A DNA stretch of 64,000 bases. Source: Archangium gephyra (GTDB lineage: Bacteria > Myxococcota > Myxococcia > Myxococcales > Myxococcaceae). Every line of letters begins with the position of its first letter. The stretch's first letter is position 1. The notes beneath the pieces were generated by a model, which did not search any database, was not told the origin of the DNA, and was given only the letters and a program-made list of their open reading frames with translations. The position numbers and the translations under genes are program-made. The stretch covers positions 8,022,501 to 8,086,500 of the forward strand of contig NZ_CP011509.1 of NCBI RefSeq assembly GCF_001027285.1, read 5' to 3'. Of this stretch, positions 9,495-18,262 are shown piece after piece.

Positions 9495-12400
9495 ATGAGT
9501 GATTTCGAGGACGACGAGACTTCGGTCTCCGAGGCTTCATTTCTACTGAAGGTGCTCCAGATCAATCCGTTCGCCGAACTACCCAGGATCGGAGAGAAGC
9601 TCGAAGGGAACGAAGGGCACAGGTACGAAGTCTTGAAGCACCTGGGCGGCGGAGGCATGGGCCACGTCTTCCTTTCCTGGGACGAGGTGTTGTGGCGGCA
9701 GGTGGCGCTCAAGTTCCTCCTGGCGGATCCAGGACGCGATGAGGAGGTTCTCCGCGAGGCACGGGCAGTGGCCCGGCTGGACCACGACCACATCGTCCAC
9801 ATCTTCGACGTCGCCCGGTGGCGCCGCTCGCCTGGAATGCAGCACATCCCCTTCCTGGTGATGGAGGCCTTGAAAGGGGAGTCTCTGGCGGCGCTGCTGA
9901 AGCGGGGGCCGCTGGAGGTACGGCACGCGCTGGAGCTCCTCGAATCCATTGCCCTGGGGCTGGCCCATGCGCACGCGTGCGGCCTCGTGCATCGCGACCT
10001 GAAGCCAGACAATGTCTTTCTCACCCGGCAGGGAAAGGTGAAGCTGCTGGACTTCGGCCTGTCTCACGTCATGGCGGCCACCACTCCGCAGGCCCCCTTC
10101 CTTCCCCTCGCGGGGACGCCGGCCTACATGGCGCCGGAGCAATGGCGGGGCGCTCCCCAGGATGCGCGTGTGGACGTGTGGGCAGCCGGAGTGGTGCTCT
10201 ACGAGATGCTCACCGGGCACGTGCCCTACCCGCGGGCCCGGCTCGGCGAGCTTCGGGCGCAAGTGCTGTCCGGGGAGTCCATGCCCTCGGTGCGCTTGCG
10301 TGTCCCGGAAGTGCCCGAGGAGGTACAAACGCTGCTCAAGAGAGCACTGGCCAAGGCTCCGGACCGGCGTTTCCCCTCGGCGCGGGAGCTGCTGCGGGAG
10401 CTGGGTGAGCTGAGAGCGCGCCTGGAGGGTCCGCTGCGCGAGGCCGCATCGCTGGCGTCCGTGCCCCAGCTCCGGCAATTGACGCTGATCTGCTGCCAGC
10501 TCACGTGGCGGGATGGACTCGCGGAGCGCTTGGACCCAGACGATCTACGGGAGGTGGTGGCGGCCTTCCATGAAGGCTGCGAGGAGCTCATCGGACGATA
10601 CGGAGGCACCATCACGTCGAGCATGGGAGCCGAGGTCTTCGCCTGCGTTGGTTGCAGGCAGGTCCGGGAGATCGACACGGAACGCTCGGTCCACGCGGCG
10701 TTACGGCTGGCTCACGACGTACCGGGGATGATCCAGCGAAGCCTGCCCCACGTGTCTCTCTCCGGGCTGGCCACACGGGTGGGCCTCCACACGGACTTGA
10801 TGGTGGGCTTGGAGACGGGAGCCCTCCAGGCGGAGGCCGCGAAGGTGGCGGCCTGGCTCGCCAGCCAGGCCGGGCCGGGCGAGGTGTGGATCGGGAGGAC
10901 GACCCGGAAGCTGGTCCAGGGCGCGTTCGAGCTGGAGCCCCTCGGTGCTCGTCTCTTCGAGGGGCAGGGGCTCACGGGCTCGGAGTGCATGGAGCGCCAC
11001 CGCGTGGTGTGTGAGCGGAAGGCCGAAGTCCGGTTCGATCGGGCACTTGCCACCCGCGGAGTCACTCCCCTGGTGGGGCGCAAGCGCGAGCTGCGACGGT
11101 TGCTGACGCTCTGGGAGCGGGCACGAGGCGGACAGGGGGCGCTCGTCCTGGTGTGTGGCGAGGCCGGTATCGGCAAGTCCCGCCTCCTCAGGGAGCTGCT
11201 CGAGCGCGTGCCTCCCGAGTCGGCCACCCGCCTGCGGTTGCAGTGCTGGTCTCCGCTCAGTGCCAATACCCTCCACCCGACCGTCGCGCTGCTCCAGGGA
11301 CTCATCCGCTCATCTCCGCGGAGTCCACCGCTCCTGCAGCGGAGGAAGCTGGAGGAACGATTGGGTGCGTTGGGGTTGCCCGAGGAGTCCGTAGCACTGC
11401 TCGGCCTGCTCCTCGGCTTGCCCCTCCCCGAGGGCTCGTCCCTCCTCCAACTCACGCCTGCCCGGCGGCGGGAGAAAACCCATGAGGCCCTGGTGGAGCT
11501 GCTCCTGCGCCTAGCGCGGCAGCGTCCGATGCTCATCCTCGTCGAGGATCTGCACTGGTCCGATTCCTCCTGGCTGGAGTTCCTCGGCATCCTGATGGAG
11601 CGCATCGGAGGGGCGCGCCTGCTCATCGCCCTCAGCACCCGGCCCGAGCTCCAGCCGGACTGGTCCAACCGCCCCTGGTTCCACAAGCTCCCGCTGCGGC
11701 GACTCCCGACACGGCTCGCGGCGACACTGGTGAGGGAGGCCGCCAACGGTGCGTCCCTGTCCGAGAAGGCGGTGCGGGAGCTGGTGGGGAGGACCGATGG
11801 CATGCCGCTCTTCATCGAGGAGATGACGCACATGGTGCTGGAGCAGTCCGCTTCCGGTGCCCTGGAGCCAGGAGGCCTGCCGGGCTCCATTCCCGTCACC
11901 CTGCACGAGTTGCTGCAGGCGCGGCTGGACATGCGTCCCTCGCGGCAGAAGGCGCTGGCCCAGCTGGGTGCCATTCTGGGACGGGATTTCTCGTCGGCCC
12001 TGCTCGCGGCCGTCTCCGGGCACGACGCCGCGGAACTGCGACATGAGCTGGCGGGGTTGGTGGAGGCGGGGCTGTTCCAGGAGGAGCGAGCGGAGACGGG
12101 TGAGTCCGGGTACCGGTTCCGGCACGCGCTCTTCCAGGAAGCGGCGTACCAATCCCTCCCCCGCGGCGAACGCAGGCTGCACCACTCCCGGATTGCCCAG
12201 GTGCTGGAGGAACACTTCCCCACCCTCGTCGAAGCCCGGCCCGAGCTGCTCGCCCACCACCACACGGAAGCGGGGCAACACACGCGGGCCGTTCCCTGTT
12301 GGCGGAAAGCCGGGATGCTCGCCCTCAATCGCAGGGCCATTCCAGAAGCGTTGAAGCACCTCTCCCAGGCACTGGAATTGCTGCGGCGCCTGCCTGGCTC

Positions 12401-13610
12401 CCACCTCCATCCCGGTGAGGAATTGCAGGTGTTGACGGCCCTGGGCTTCGCGCAGGCGGAGCTCCAGGGGTTCGACTCACCGGTAGCGGCACGGACGTAT
12501 GCCCGGGCCTGGGCTCTCCTGCGGAGGATGAACGAGGTCACCCCCCTGCTCGGAGCCAGCTTCTGGGAGATCTTCGTCTACCACCTGGAGCGATTGGAAT
12601 TGGCTCTGTGCCGCGAGGTGGCCCGGCACGTCATCACCCAGGCGGAGCGACAGCAGGATCCGGAGCTGCTCTCCATGGGTCAGCTGATGAGGGCCGTCGT
12701 CTTCACCTACCAGGGGCGAGTACGGTCCGCGCTGGAATCCAGCGAGCGTGCGATGGGCCGCGCGCGCTTCAGCCTCAAGCAACACCGGGAACTGGTGGTG
12801 CGGCACCGCAGGGGCTCGCCGACGGAAGCCCTGGCCTATCTCTCCTGCATCCATTCATTGGCTGGGCGGCTGGAGCAGGCCCGGGAGCATGGCCGGGACG
12901 CGTTGAAGCTGGCCCGGCGCGTGGGCGAGCCCGTCACCCTTGCCGGAGTGCTGACCTACACGGCACTGGCCTGTTTGATCCGGCGGGATCTTCAGGACGC
13001 CTCGCGATGGGCAGAGGAATTCATCGCCATCTCCAGGGAACGTGGGGACTTGTTGCGGCAGGCCTGGGCGTGCGTCATCCGCGGACGGGTCCTCGCCGAT
13101 CAGGGACAGCCCAAGCAAGCGCTGGCGATCGTCCAGCGCTTGACCGCGTACTGGTGGGACCAGCGGAGCCATGCCGGCTTGACCTACTGCTTCTGCATGA
13201 TCGCGGAGCTCCACCTGATGCTGGGGCAGGTTCGTCAGGGGCTGACGGCCGTCCATAAGGCCCTGGACCTGGTGCGAAGGACGGGAGAACGCATCTGTGA
13301 AGCCGAGCTCCACCGCGTGCGCGGAGAGTTGCTGCGCATCTGGGGATTGGAGCACCGGGCGAAGCATGAATTCTTTCGCGCCATCGCCATCGCGCGTGAG
13401 CAGGGGACGCTCCTCTTCGAGTTGCGGGCCACGGTGTGTCTGGCCCGGCTGCTACGAGACCTGGGACGCCAGGAACCTGCCCGCCAATTGCTGGTGAGAA
13501 TACTCGAGCGGTTCGAACCAGACGTGGACTCGGCCGACCTCGGGGAGGCGCGAGCGTTGCTGGCGCGGCTCGTCCATGGAGACCCGTGCCACGTGCCTCC
13601 AGGCTCCTAG
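9495..13610 (+). CDS. Ser/Thr protein kinase - degenerate cyclase - ATPase - TPR protein
   Basis: This 1371-residue protein contains a complete Hanks-type kinase (glycine loop GGGGMGHV 51-58, K73, HRDLKPDN 167-174, DFG 186-188, APEQ 213-216). It is followed by a class III cyclase-like domain (about 330-510), a predicted ATPase (Walker A GEAGIGKS near 553-560, Walker B LILVEDLHWSD near 678) and TPR-like helices to the end. The cyclase part looks inactive: the metal-binding Asp in the first motif is replaced (CQLTWRD) and the second motif reads SSMGAEVF instead of a GDA/GDE-type sequence. It probably senses through the cyclase-like and STAND modules and signals by phosphorylation. ATG 9495 (MSDFEDDETS) is preferred to the basic 41-residue extension from 9372. 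Confidence 0.88.
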   Translation: MSDFEDDETSVSEASFLLKVLQINPFAELPRIGEKLEGNEGHRYEVLKHLGGGGMGHVFLSWDEVLWRQVALKFLLADPGRDEEVLREARAVARLDHDHIVHIFDVARWRRSPGMQHIPFLVMEALKGESLAALLKRGPLEVRHALELLESIALGLAHAHACGLVHRDLKPDNVFLTRQGKVKLLDFGLSHVMAATTPQAPFLPLAGTPAYMAPEQWRGAPQDARVDVWAAGVVLYEMLTGHVPYPRARLGELRAQVLSGESMPSVRLRVPEVPEEVQTLLKRALAKAPDRRFPSARELLRELGELRARLEGPLREAASLASVPQLRQLTLICCQLTWRDGLAERLDPDDLREVVAAFHEGCEELIGRYGGTITSSMGAEVFACVGCRQVREIDTERSVHAALRLAHDVPGMIQRSLPHVSLSGLATRVGLHTDLMVGLETGALQAEAAKVAAWLASQAGPGEVWIGRTTRKLVQGAFELEPLGARLFEGQGLTGSECMERHRVVCERKAEVRFDRALATRGVTPLVGRKRELRRLLTLWERARGGQGALVLVCGEAGIGKSRLLRELLERVPPESATRLRLQCWSPLSANTLHPTVALLQGLIRSSPRSPPLLQRRKLEERLGALGLPEESVALLGLLLGLPLPEGSSLLQLTPARRREKTHEALVELLLRLARQRPMLILVEDLHWSDSSWLEFLGILMERIGGARLLIALSTRPELQPDWSNRPWFHKLPLRRLPTRLAATLVREAANGASLSEKAVRELVGRTDGMPLFIEEMTHMVLEQSASGALEPGGLPGSIPVTLHELLQARLDMRPSRQKALAQLGAILGRDFSSALLAAVSGHDAAELRHELAGLVEAGLFQEERAETGESGYRFRHALFQEAAYQSLPRGERRLHHSRIAQVLEEHFPTLVEARPELLAHHHTEAGQHTRAVPCWRKAGMLALNRRAIPEALKHLSQALELLRRLPGSHLHPGEELQVLTALGFAQAELQGFDSPVAARTYARAWALLRRMNEVTPLLGASFWEIFVYHLERLELALCREVARHVITQAERQQDPELLSMGQLMRAVVFTYQGRVRSALESSERAMGRARFSLKQHRELVVRHRRGSPTEALAYLSCIHSLAGRLEQAREHGRDALKLARRVGEPVTLAGVLTYTALACLIRRDLQDASRWAEEFIAISRERGDLLRQAWACVIRGRVLADQGQPKQALAIVQRLTAYWWDQRSHAGLTYCFCMIAELHLMLGQVRQGLTAVHKALDLVRRTGERICEAELHRVRGELLRIWGLEHRAKHEFFRAIAIAREQGTLLFELRATVCLARLLRDLGRQEPARQLLVRILERFEPDVDSADLGEARALLARLVHGDPCHVPPGS

Positions 13611-13630
13611 CGCCGGAAGGAACGAGTGCC

Positions 13631-14962
13631 ATGCCTCATACGAGAGCCACCCCTGGATGGCTGGCGCGGTTGGGACTCCACCGTCCCGAGCCGCGCGCCT
13701 GGGTGATGTACGACTGGGCCATCTCGTCGGTGTTCGCCGTCATCATGTCGGCCGTCTTCCCCATCTACTTCGTCAAGGTGGCTGGAGCGGACCTCCCCGA
13801 AAGCAGAGCCACGCAGTACTGGAGCATCGCGAATGCGGTGGGCTCCACGGTGCTGGCGGTGCTCAGCCCCATCCTCGGCGCACTGGCCGACTTCGCGGCC
13901 CTCAAGAAACGGTCCATGGCCCTCTGCATGACCCTGGGGGCCTCGGCCACGGCGGCCATGTTCCTCATCCAGCGAGGAGACGTCTGGCTCGCCTCGGTGC
14001 TCTTCGTGTTCGCACTCTGCGGGGCGAGTGGCAGCATGACCTTCTACCTGTCGCTGTTGCCGCATGTCGCGCGAGACAGGGCGGTGGATCGCGTCTCCGC
14101 GGCGGGCTATGCCTTTGGCAATGTGGGCGGCGGGCTGATGCTGGCGGTGAGCCTGGCCTGGATTCAGCGCCCCGAGTTGTTCGGTTCGCGGACCGATGAC
14201 TCCACCTTGCCGGCGCGGCTGAGCTTCGTGGGCGTGGCGGTGTGGTGGGTGCTCTTCTCGCTGCCCACCTTCCTGCGCATTCCCGAGCCGCCACGGCTGT
14301 CCGGCACGGAGGGCCACGTGGGGAGCAACCCGGTGAGGGCCGCCTTCACGCGGCTGGGAGACACGCTGCGTGCGCTGCGAGGCTATCGCCAGGCCGCCCT
14401 GATGCTGCTGGCCTTCATGAGCTACAACGCGGGCTCCCTGACCATCGTCAAGATGGCCGCGGCCTACGGGACGGAGCTCGGCATTGGCCAGGGAGATCTG
14501 ATCGCGGCCGTGTTGCTGGTGTATGTCGTGGGAATTCCTTTCACTCTTCTTTTTGGAATGTTCGCGGGGCGGATGGGCGCGAAACGCTCCATTTTCGTGG
14601 GGCTGCTGATCTACACGGGCATCAGCCTTCTGGGCTACGTCATGAAGACGGCGGCGCACTTCTACATGCTGGCCATCCTGGTGGGGATGGTGTCGGGAGG
14701 AACGCTGGCACTGAGCCGCTCATTGTTCTCGAGCATGATTCCACGGAACAAGTCGGCGGAGTTCTTCGGCTTCTTTGGAATGTGCGAGAAGCTCTCCGGC
14801 ATCTTCGGTCCGTTGTTCTTCGCGCTCGCCATTGGTGTCACGGGTTCGAGCCGGTGGGCGATTCTTTCGGTCAGTGTCTTCTTCGGGGTGGGCGCGGTGC
14901 TCCTGGCGCGTGTGGACGTGAAGGCCGCCCACAGCGCCTCGCCTGCGTCTCAGGGGCCGTGA
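13631..14962 (+). CDS. MFS transporter of the UMF1 / Atg22-like type
   Basis: A 443-residue protein with about 12 transmembrane helices. The N-terminal WVMYDWAISSVFAVIMSAVFP is the signature of the UMF1 (Atg22-like) branch of the major facilitator superfamily, in which YDWA.S.. precedes helix 1. The substrate is unknown; the yeast relative exports amino acids from the vacuole. ATG 13631 follows the stop of the upstream kinase gene by 20 bp, so co-transcription is likely. Its last 13 bases overlap the 3' end of the convergent anti-sigma-like gene. Confidence 0.87.
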   Translation: MPHTRATPGWLARLGLHRPEPRAWVMYDWAISSVFAVIMSAVFPIYFVKVAGADLPESRATQYWSIANAVGSTVLAVLSPILGALADFAALKKRSMALCMTLGASATAAMFLIQRGDVWLASVLFVFALCGASGSMTFYLSLLPHVARDRAVDRVSAAGYAFGNVGGGLMLAVSLAWIQRPELFGSRTDDSTLPARLSFVGVAVWWVLFSLPTFLRIPEPPRLSGTEGHVGSNPVRAAFTRLGDTLRALRGYRQAALMLLAFMSYNAGSLTIVKMAAAYGTELGIGQGDLIAAVLLVYVVGIPFTLLFGMFAGRMGAKRSIFVGLLIYTGISLLGYVMKTAAHFYMLAILVGMVSGGTLALSRSLFSSMIPRNKSAEFFGFFGMCEKLSGIFGPLFFALAIGVTGSSRWAILSVSVFFGVGAVLLARVDVKAAHSASPASQGP

Positions 14963-15714
14963 AGCCGCGGCTCGCGCTGCTTTCGCAGCGACAGCGACGT
15001 CACCTCGGCGCCCGAGGGCAGGATGTCCGACATCGGCCTGCCCTCTTCCAGTGCTCGCACCACGGGTGCCAGTTCGAAGGGTGTGCGGGAGAAGATCGCG
15101 GACACCTCCTCCTTCCCTGGAGCGTCACTCAAGGGGAAGGGTGGTATCCGCGTCCACCCTTTCGCGATGGGAACGGCGTCCGGTGCGGCCTTGGGGTGGT
15201 AGACGCTCACCCTGCCTCTGGAATCCTGTCCCACCACCGCCAGGAAGCCTGGAGTGCCTGACCGCACCTCGAACCGGAGGATGTCTCCCGGCGCGAGCTC
15301 GTCCGTGCCCTTCACCTGTACGCTGCCCGCCTTCACCTGACGGTGCACCCTGAGCGTCACCCCGTTGCCCTTGAGCTCCCAGTCACGCTCATCGGGAGAG
15401 TGCTCCTCCGGCCGAAGCACCAGGAACGTCAGGGCCACGAGCCCCGTCAATACCGGTGCCATGAGCGCCCCACCCCACCACCGCCGCTGCATCTTGCGCT
15501 TGCCCACCGTCTGCTCGATATGCGCTTCCAGTGGGCCTGGCGGATGACTCACGAGGAATGCGCTGGCTTCGGCGCGCAATTCCTCGAGCCGGGCCCGATC
15601 CGCTTGGGACTCCCCGAGCAATGTCTCCACCCTCTCCCGGGCTTCTCCCTCCAACACAGCGGCCAGGTACCGGTGCAGGAGCACATCTGGAATGCGTCGT
15701 CCCTCGGGTCTCAT
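14950..15714 (-). CDS. Membrane anti-sigma candidate with DUF4384-like extracytoplasmic domain
   Basis: A 254-residue single-pass membrane protein. Residues 1-75 are a charged helical region resembling anti-sigma N-termini but without the zinc-binding His/Cys set. One transmembrane helix lies at about 82-100 (GGALMAPVLTGLVALTFLVL). The C-terminal 150 residues contain LAPGDILRFEVRS...GRVSVYHP, the style of DUF4384 domains. The start overlaps the stop of the sigma-factor gene by 4 bp (ATGA), a classic sigma/anti-sigma arrangement. I infer that it holds the sigma factor at the membrane and senses an envelope signal. Its 3' end overlaps the convergent MFS gene by 13 bp. Confidence 0.7.
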   Translation of the reverse strand: MRPEGRRIPDVLLHRYLAAVLEGEARERVETLLGESQADRARLEELRAEASAFLVSHPPGPLEAHIEQTVGKRKMQRRWWGGALMAPVLTGLVALTFLVLRPEEHSPDERDWELKGNGVTLRVHRQVKAGSVQVKGTDELAPGDILRFEVRSGTPGFLAVVGQDSRGRVSVYHPKAAPDAVPIAKGWTRIPPFPLSDAPGKEEVSAIFSRTPFELAPVVRALEEGRPMSDILPSGAEVTSLSLRKQREPRLHGP

Positions 15715-16253
15715 TTGGCTTCCCCCCCAAAACGGATGCTGCGCTTCCGGGCCCGTGCCACGAAACGGTCCAGCAGCCGTCTGACCGTTCCGCGTGACAG
15801 GCCCAGCGCGTCCGCCACCTCCGTCACCGTACAGCCATCCACGAAATGGAGCAGTGCCACGGTGATCGACTGACGCGACTCTCCCCGCGTCAGCAGGGCC
15901 AGTTCCTGGGCGCTCTCGACTCGACGCGCCTCGTGATCGCTCACACTCCCATGGCGCGCATCCACCGCGAACCCCTGGGCCAGCCCCTTCGACCTGCGCG
16001 CTCTCTCGCGCAGCCGGGTGATCGCCTTGTTGGAGGCGATGCTGTAGAGCAATGCGAATGCCTCGGACTCATTCTTCACCCGCTCGAACTTCTCCACGAA
16101 AATCATGAAGGTTTCCTGGGTGATCTCCCAGGCATCCTCCTTGTCGTTCAACAGCGACGAAGCCCGGTGATGAACGGCCGGACCAAATCGACGATACCAA
16201 TCGTTACTCCACAGGGCTGAGTTCCCTGCCTTTCCGCCTGGTTTGTGCTCCAC
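15711..16253 (-). CDS. ECF-type RNA polymerase sigma factor
   Basis: A 180-residue protein with the two helical regions of ECF sigma factors: region 2 around DAWEITQETFMIFVEKF..., which binds core polymerase and the -10 element, and region 4 with the helix-turn-helix VTEVADALGLSRGTVRRLLDRF, which reads the -35 element. Translation probably starts at GTG 16253; no better in-frame start is visible and the ribosome site is weak. It lies 140 bp downstream of the caspase-like gene on the same strand and is translationally coupled to the anti-sigma candidate, so the three genes probably form one regulatory unit. Confidence 0.85.
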   Translation of the reverse strand: MEHKPGGKAGNSALWSNDWYRRFGPAVHHRASSLLNDKEDAWEITQETFMIFVEKFERVKNESEAFALLYSIASNKAITRLRERARRSKGLAQGFAVDARHGSVSDHEARRVESAQELALLTRGESRQSITVALLHFVDGCTVTEVADALGLSRGTVRRLLDRFVARARKRSIRFGGEAK

Positions 16254-16393
16254 CGGTTCACCGCGTTCCTCTTCAGCAACAGCCGGTCACGAGCCCAGGC
16301 ACCCAGGTCTCGTTCTCCCTTGCGTCGCCTGAATGGAAATCGCCCGAGGCCTTCGGGTTGTGACTTTTTTTTCCAGTCCCTCGGACCCACACC

Positions 16394-17923
16394 CTAATGC
16401 CGGGTCGCCACATACTGCACGACGACAGTGCCCGACTTCTCGAGGAGGGTGTCCGCGGAAATGGGAATGGACAGCTCCGCGATGTCACTGTCGCGGGAGC
16501 AGTCGAGGTGGAGGGAGCCACGTTGACTGCCATGGTCGTCCTCTCCCTGAAAACCGAACTCGACCTCCCACAATTCGGCGTCCAGCGGGACACGGCCGCT
16601 CTTGTCGATGGTCACGCGCGTGACGAAGTGGTTCATCCGGAGGGTCTCCCCTCCTTTCATCGTCACGACGGTGGACGCGGAGGGATAGAAGGGAGCCGTG
16701 ACGTTGTCGGCGGAGAAAAGGGCCCGCAGCTCGAGCAGTCCCTCCAGATTGATCACATTGGTGCGCTGGTTGCGTTCCACATAGATGGAGTGAGCGACGA
16801 TGTCGAAGGTGCAGCGCGGCTTGAGGTCCTTGAGCGCTCCCTTGCGCAGGATGTCTTGCTGGTGCACCTCCATGAACTTCAGGGTGACCGCGCGCGTGTG
16901 CTCCCCCGCCGCCATGGAAAAGGACGCCTTTCGGAGAGGCCCTTCATCCTGTCGCCTGCACTTGAGGACATAGGAGTCGGGTTTGAGTGCCATGTGCAGC
17001 TCGCGATCTGGCTCCGAATGGCCCTCCGCGATGAGCCTCCGCTCGTCCGCGTTGGTGATGAAGCAGACGTCCTGGCCGCGGGGGAGCGTCAAGCGGGCTC
17101 TGGCCATCGACAGCCAGGTGAGGATGACAGGGCCCTCCCCCTTCACCTCGAGGCGCTTGAGCTGAGGCGCCTGCTCACTCAGGCTCTGCGAGTACCGGGT
17201 CTCGGCCAGGGTGTTCACGGAGGCGTACTGATAGACTTCCTCCAGGCTGACCTTGCCGTCGGAATTCTTGTCCGCGGCGCCCCGCAGCCCACTGGTCACG
17301 TGATGGGAGAAGATGGAGCCCGCCAGGGCGCTCTGCTGGAGGGAGCTTTGGTTCCACTGGGAGGAGGTGAGGATCACCGTCCCCTTCATCTTCAGGGAGT
17401 CATCCACGGTGAAGGAGGCTCGTGCCAGGGAGCCCTTGCCGATGATGGCCCCGCTGTTACAGGCGTCGATGATGCCGATCTTCAAACTGGCCTGGAACGC
17501 CTCCAGCCGCCGGCGCAGCTCCGTGTAACGGAGCTTCTCGCCATCCAGGTGCATGGACGTCGCATCCGCATGACCCGAGTAATAGAAGATCAGCAGCGTC
17601 TCTCTCTTGCCCGCCATGCTCTTTTCGAGCTTCTCCAACAGCTCGAAGACCTTGTCCGGGGTCGAGCCATCCAGGCGATGGATGTTCGCCCGGTCGAAGC
17701 CGCCGACCATGAACAGCGTCTCCTCCAACCGCGCGGCATCCTCCCGGACATGTTTCAAGGGCGTCTCATCACCCAGGCCATTCTCGGCGGTGACCAGCAC
17801 CGCCATGCGAACCGCCGCCCAGGAGCTGGTGGAGGTCAGCAGCAGTCCCACTGTCAGGACCAGGCGCAGAGAGAAACGACTGGAAGTACTCGAGCTCTTC
17901 AGTGGATCACGTCGTGGAAGCAA
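16394..17923 (-). CDS. Exported caspase-like (C14) protease with an EF-hand loop
   Basis: A 509-residue product. An N-terminal signal peptide (residues 15-36, ending SSWA) is followed by a caspase fold: the catalytic His is in YYSGHAD (H118) and the catalytic Cys in IIDACNSG (C155), matching the p20 domain of caspases and metacaspases. Residues 218-229 (DKNSDGKVSLEE) form a textbook EF-hand calcium loop. The remaining 280 residues look beta-rich and belong to no family I recognise. The only in-frame start is TTG 17923, preceded by AAGGAC about 10 bases upstream. Gene order (caspase, ECF sigma, membrane anti-sigma) suggests a stress-triggered protease module. Confidence 0.8.
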   Translation of the reverse strand: MLPRRDPLKSSSTSSRFSLRLVLTVGLLLTSTSSWAAVRMAVLVTAENGLGDETPLKHVREDAARLEETLFMVGGFDRANIHRLDGSTPDKVFELLEKLEKSMAGKRETLLIFYYSGHADATSMHLDGEKLRYTELRRRLEAFQASLKIGIIDACNSGAIIGKGSLARASFTVDDSLKMKGTVILTSSQWNQSSLQQSALAGSIFSHHVTSGLRGAADKNSDGKVSLEEVYQYASVNTLAETRYSQSLSEQAPQLKRLEVKGEGPVILTWLSMARARLTLPRGQDVCFITNADERRLIAEGHSEPDRELHMALKPDSYVLKCRRQDEGPLRKASFSMAAGEHTRAVTLKFMEVHQQDILRKGALKDLKPRCTFDIVAHSIYVERNQRTNVINLEGLLELRALFSADNVTAPFYPSASTVVTMKGGETLRMNHFVTRVTIDKSGRVPLDAELWEVEFGFQGEDDHGSQRGSLHLDCSRDSDIAELSIPISADTLLEKSGTVVVQYVATRH

Positions 17924-18262
17924 GCAGACCCTGTCCTTGCGAGTGCATGACCTGCCCAGGGCGGGCAGGCGAGCATCGGTCTTCGTGACCGGACCGGGTG
18001 GACGGCGCCGACAGGATTTGTGACAGGAGGACCATCACGGGTTGCCTGTCAGTCTCCCCTCCTGACAGGCACCGCCCCCATCCCGCCGATAAGGGAAGTG
18101 GAGCAGCGTTCCCCGCACCTGCCCGGCCGGGCGCGGCGGCAAATTCCATCGTTGAACATTTGCACCTGGCGACCCGCTCCACCCGCCAATGCACCCGATC
18201 GCGCCTGCTAGCGTCTCCCGAGCCGCGGCCACGACCTTCCGGGGCGCACTGAGACGGAGTCC
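17924..18262. promoter_or_regulatory. Divergent intergenic region with TGACAGG boxes
   Basis: This 339-bp region separates the caspase-like gene (minus) from the multi-PAS kinase gene (plus). It contains a perfect inverted repeat, GCCTGTCAG (18044-18052) and CTGACAGGC (18062-18070), with a 9-bp spacer, and a further TGACAGG copy at about 18021-18027. These may be operator half-sites or a short hairpin. No gene was seen in it. Confidence 0.5.

Noticed and set aside
13620-14200. Alternative frames with open reading across the MFS start.
   Set aside because: Family similarity (YDWA...) begins at ATG 13631 and nothing supports upstream extension.
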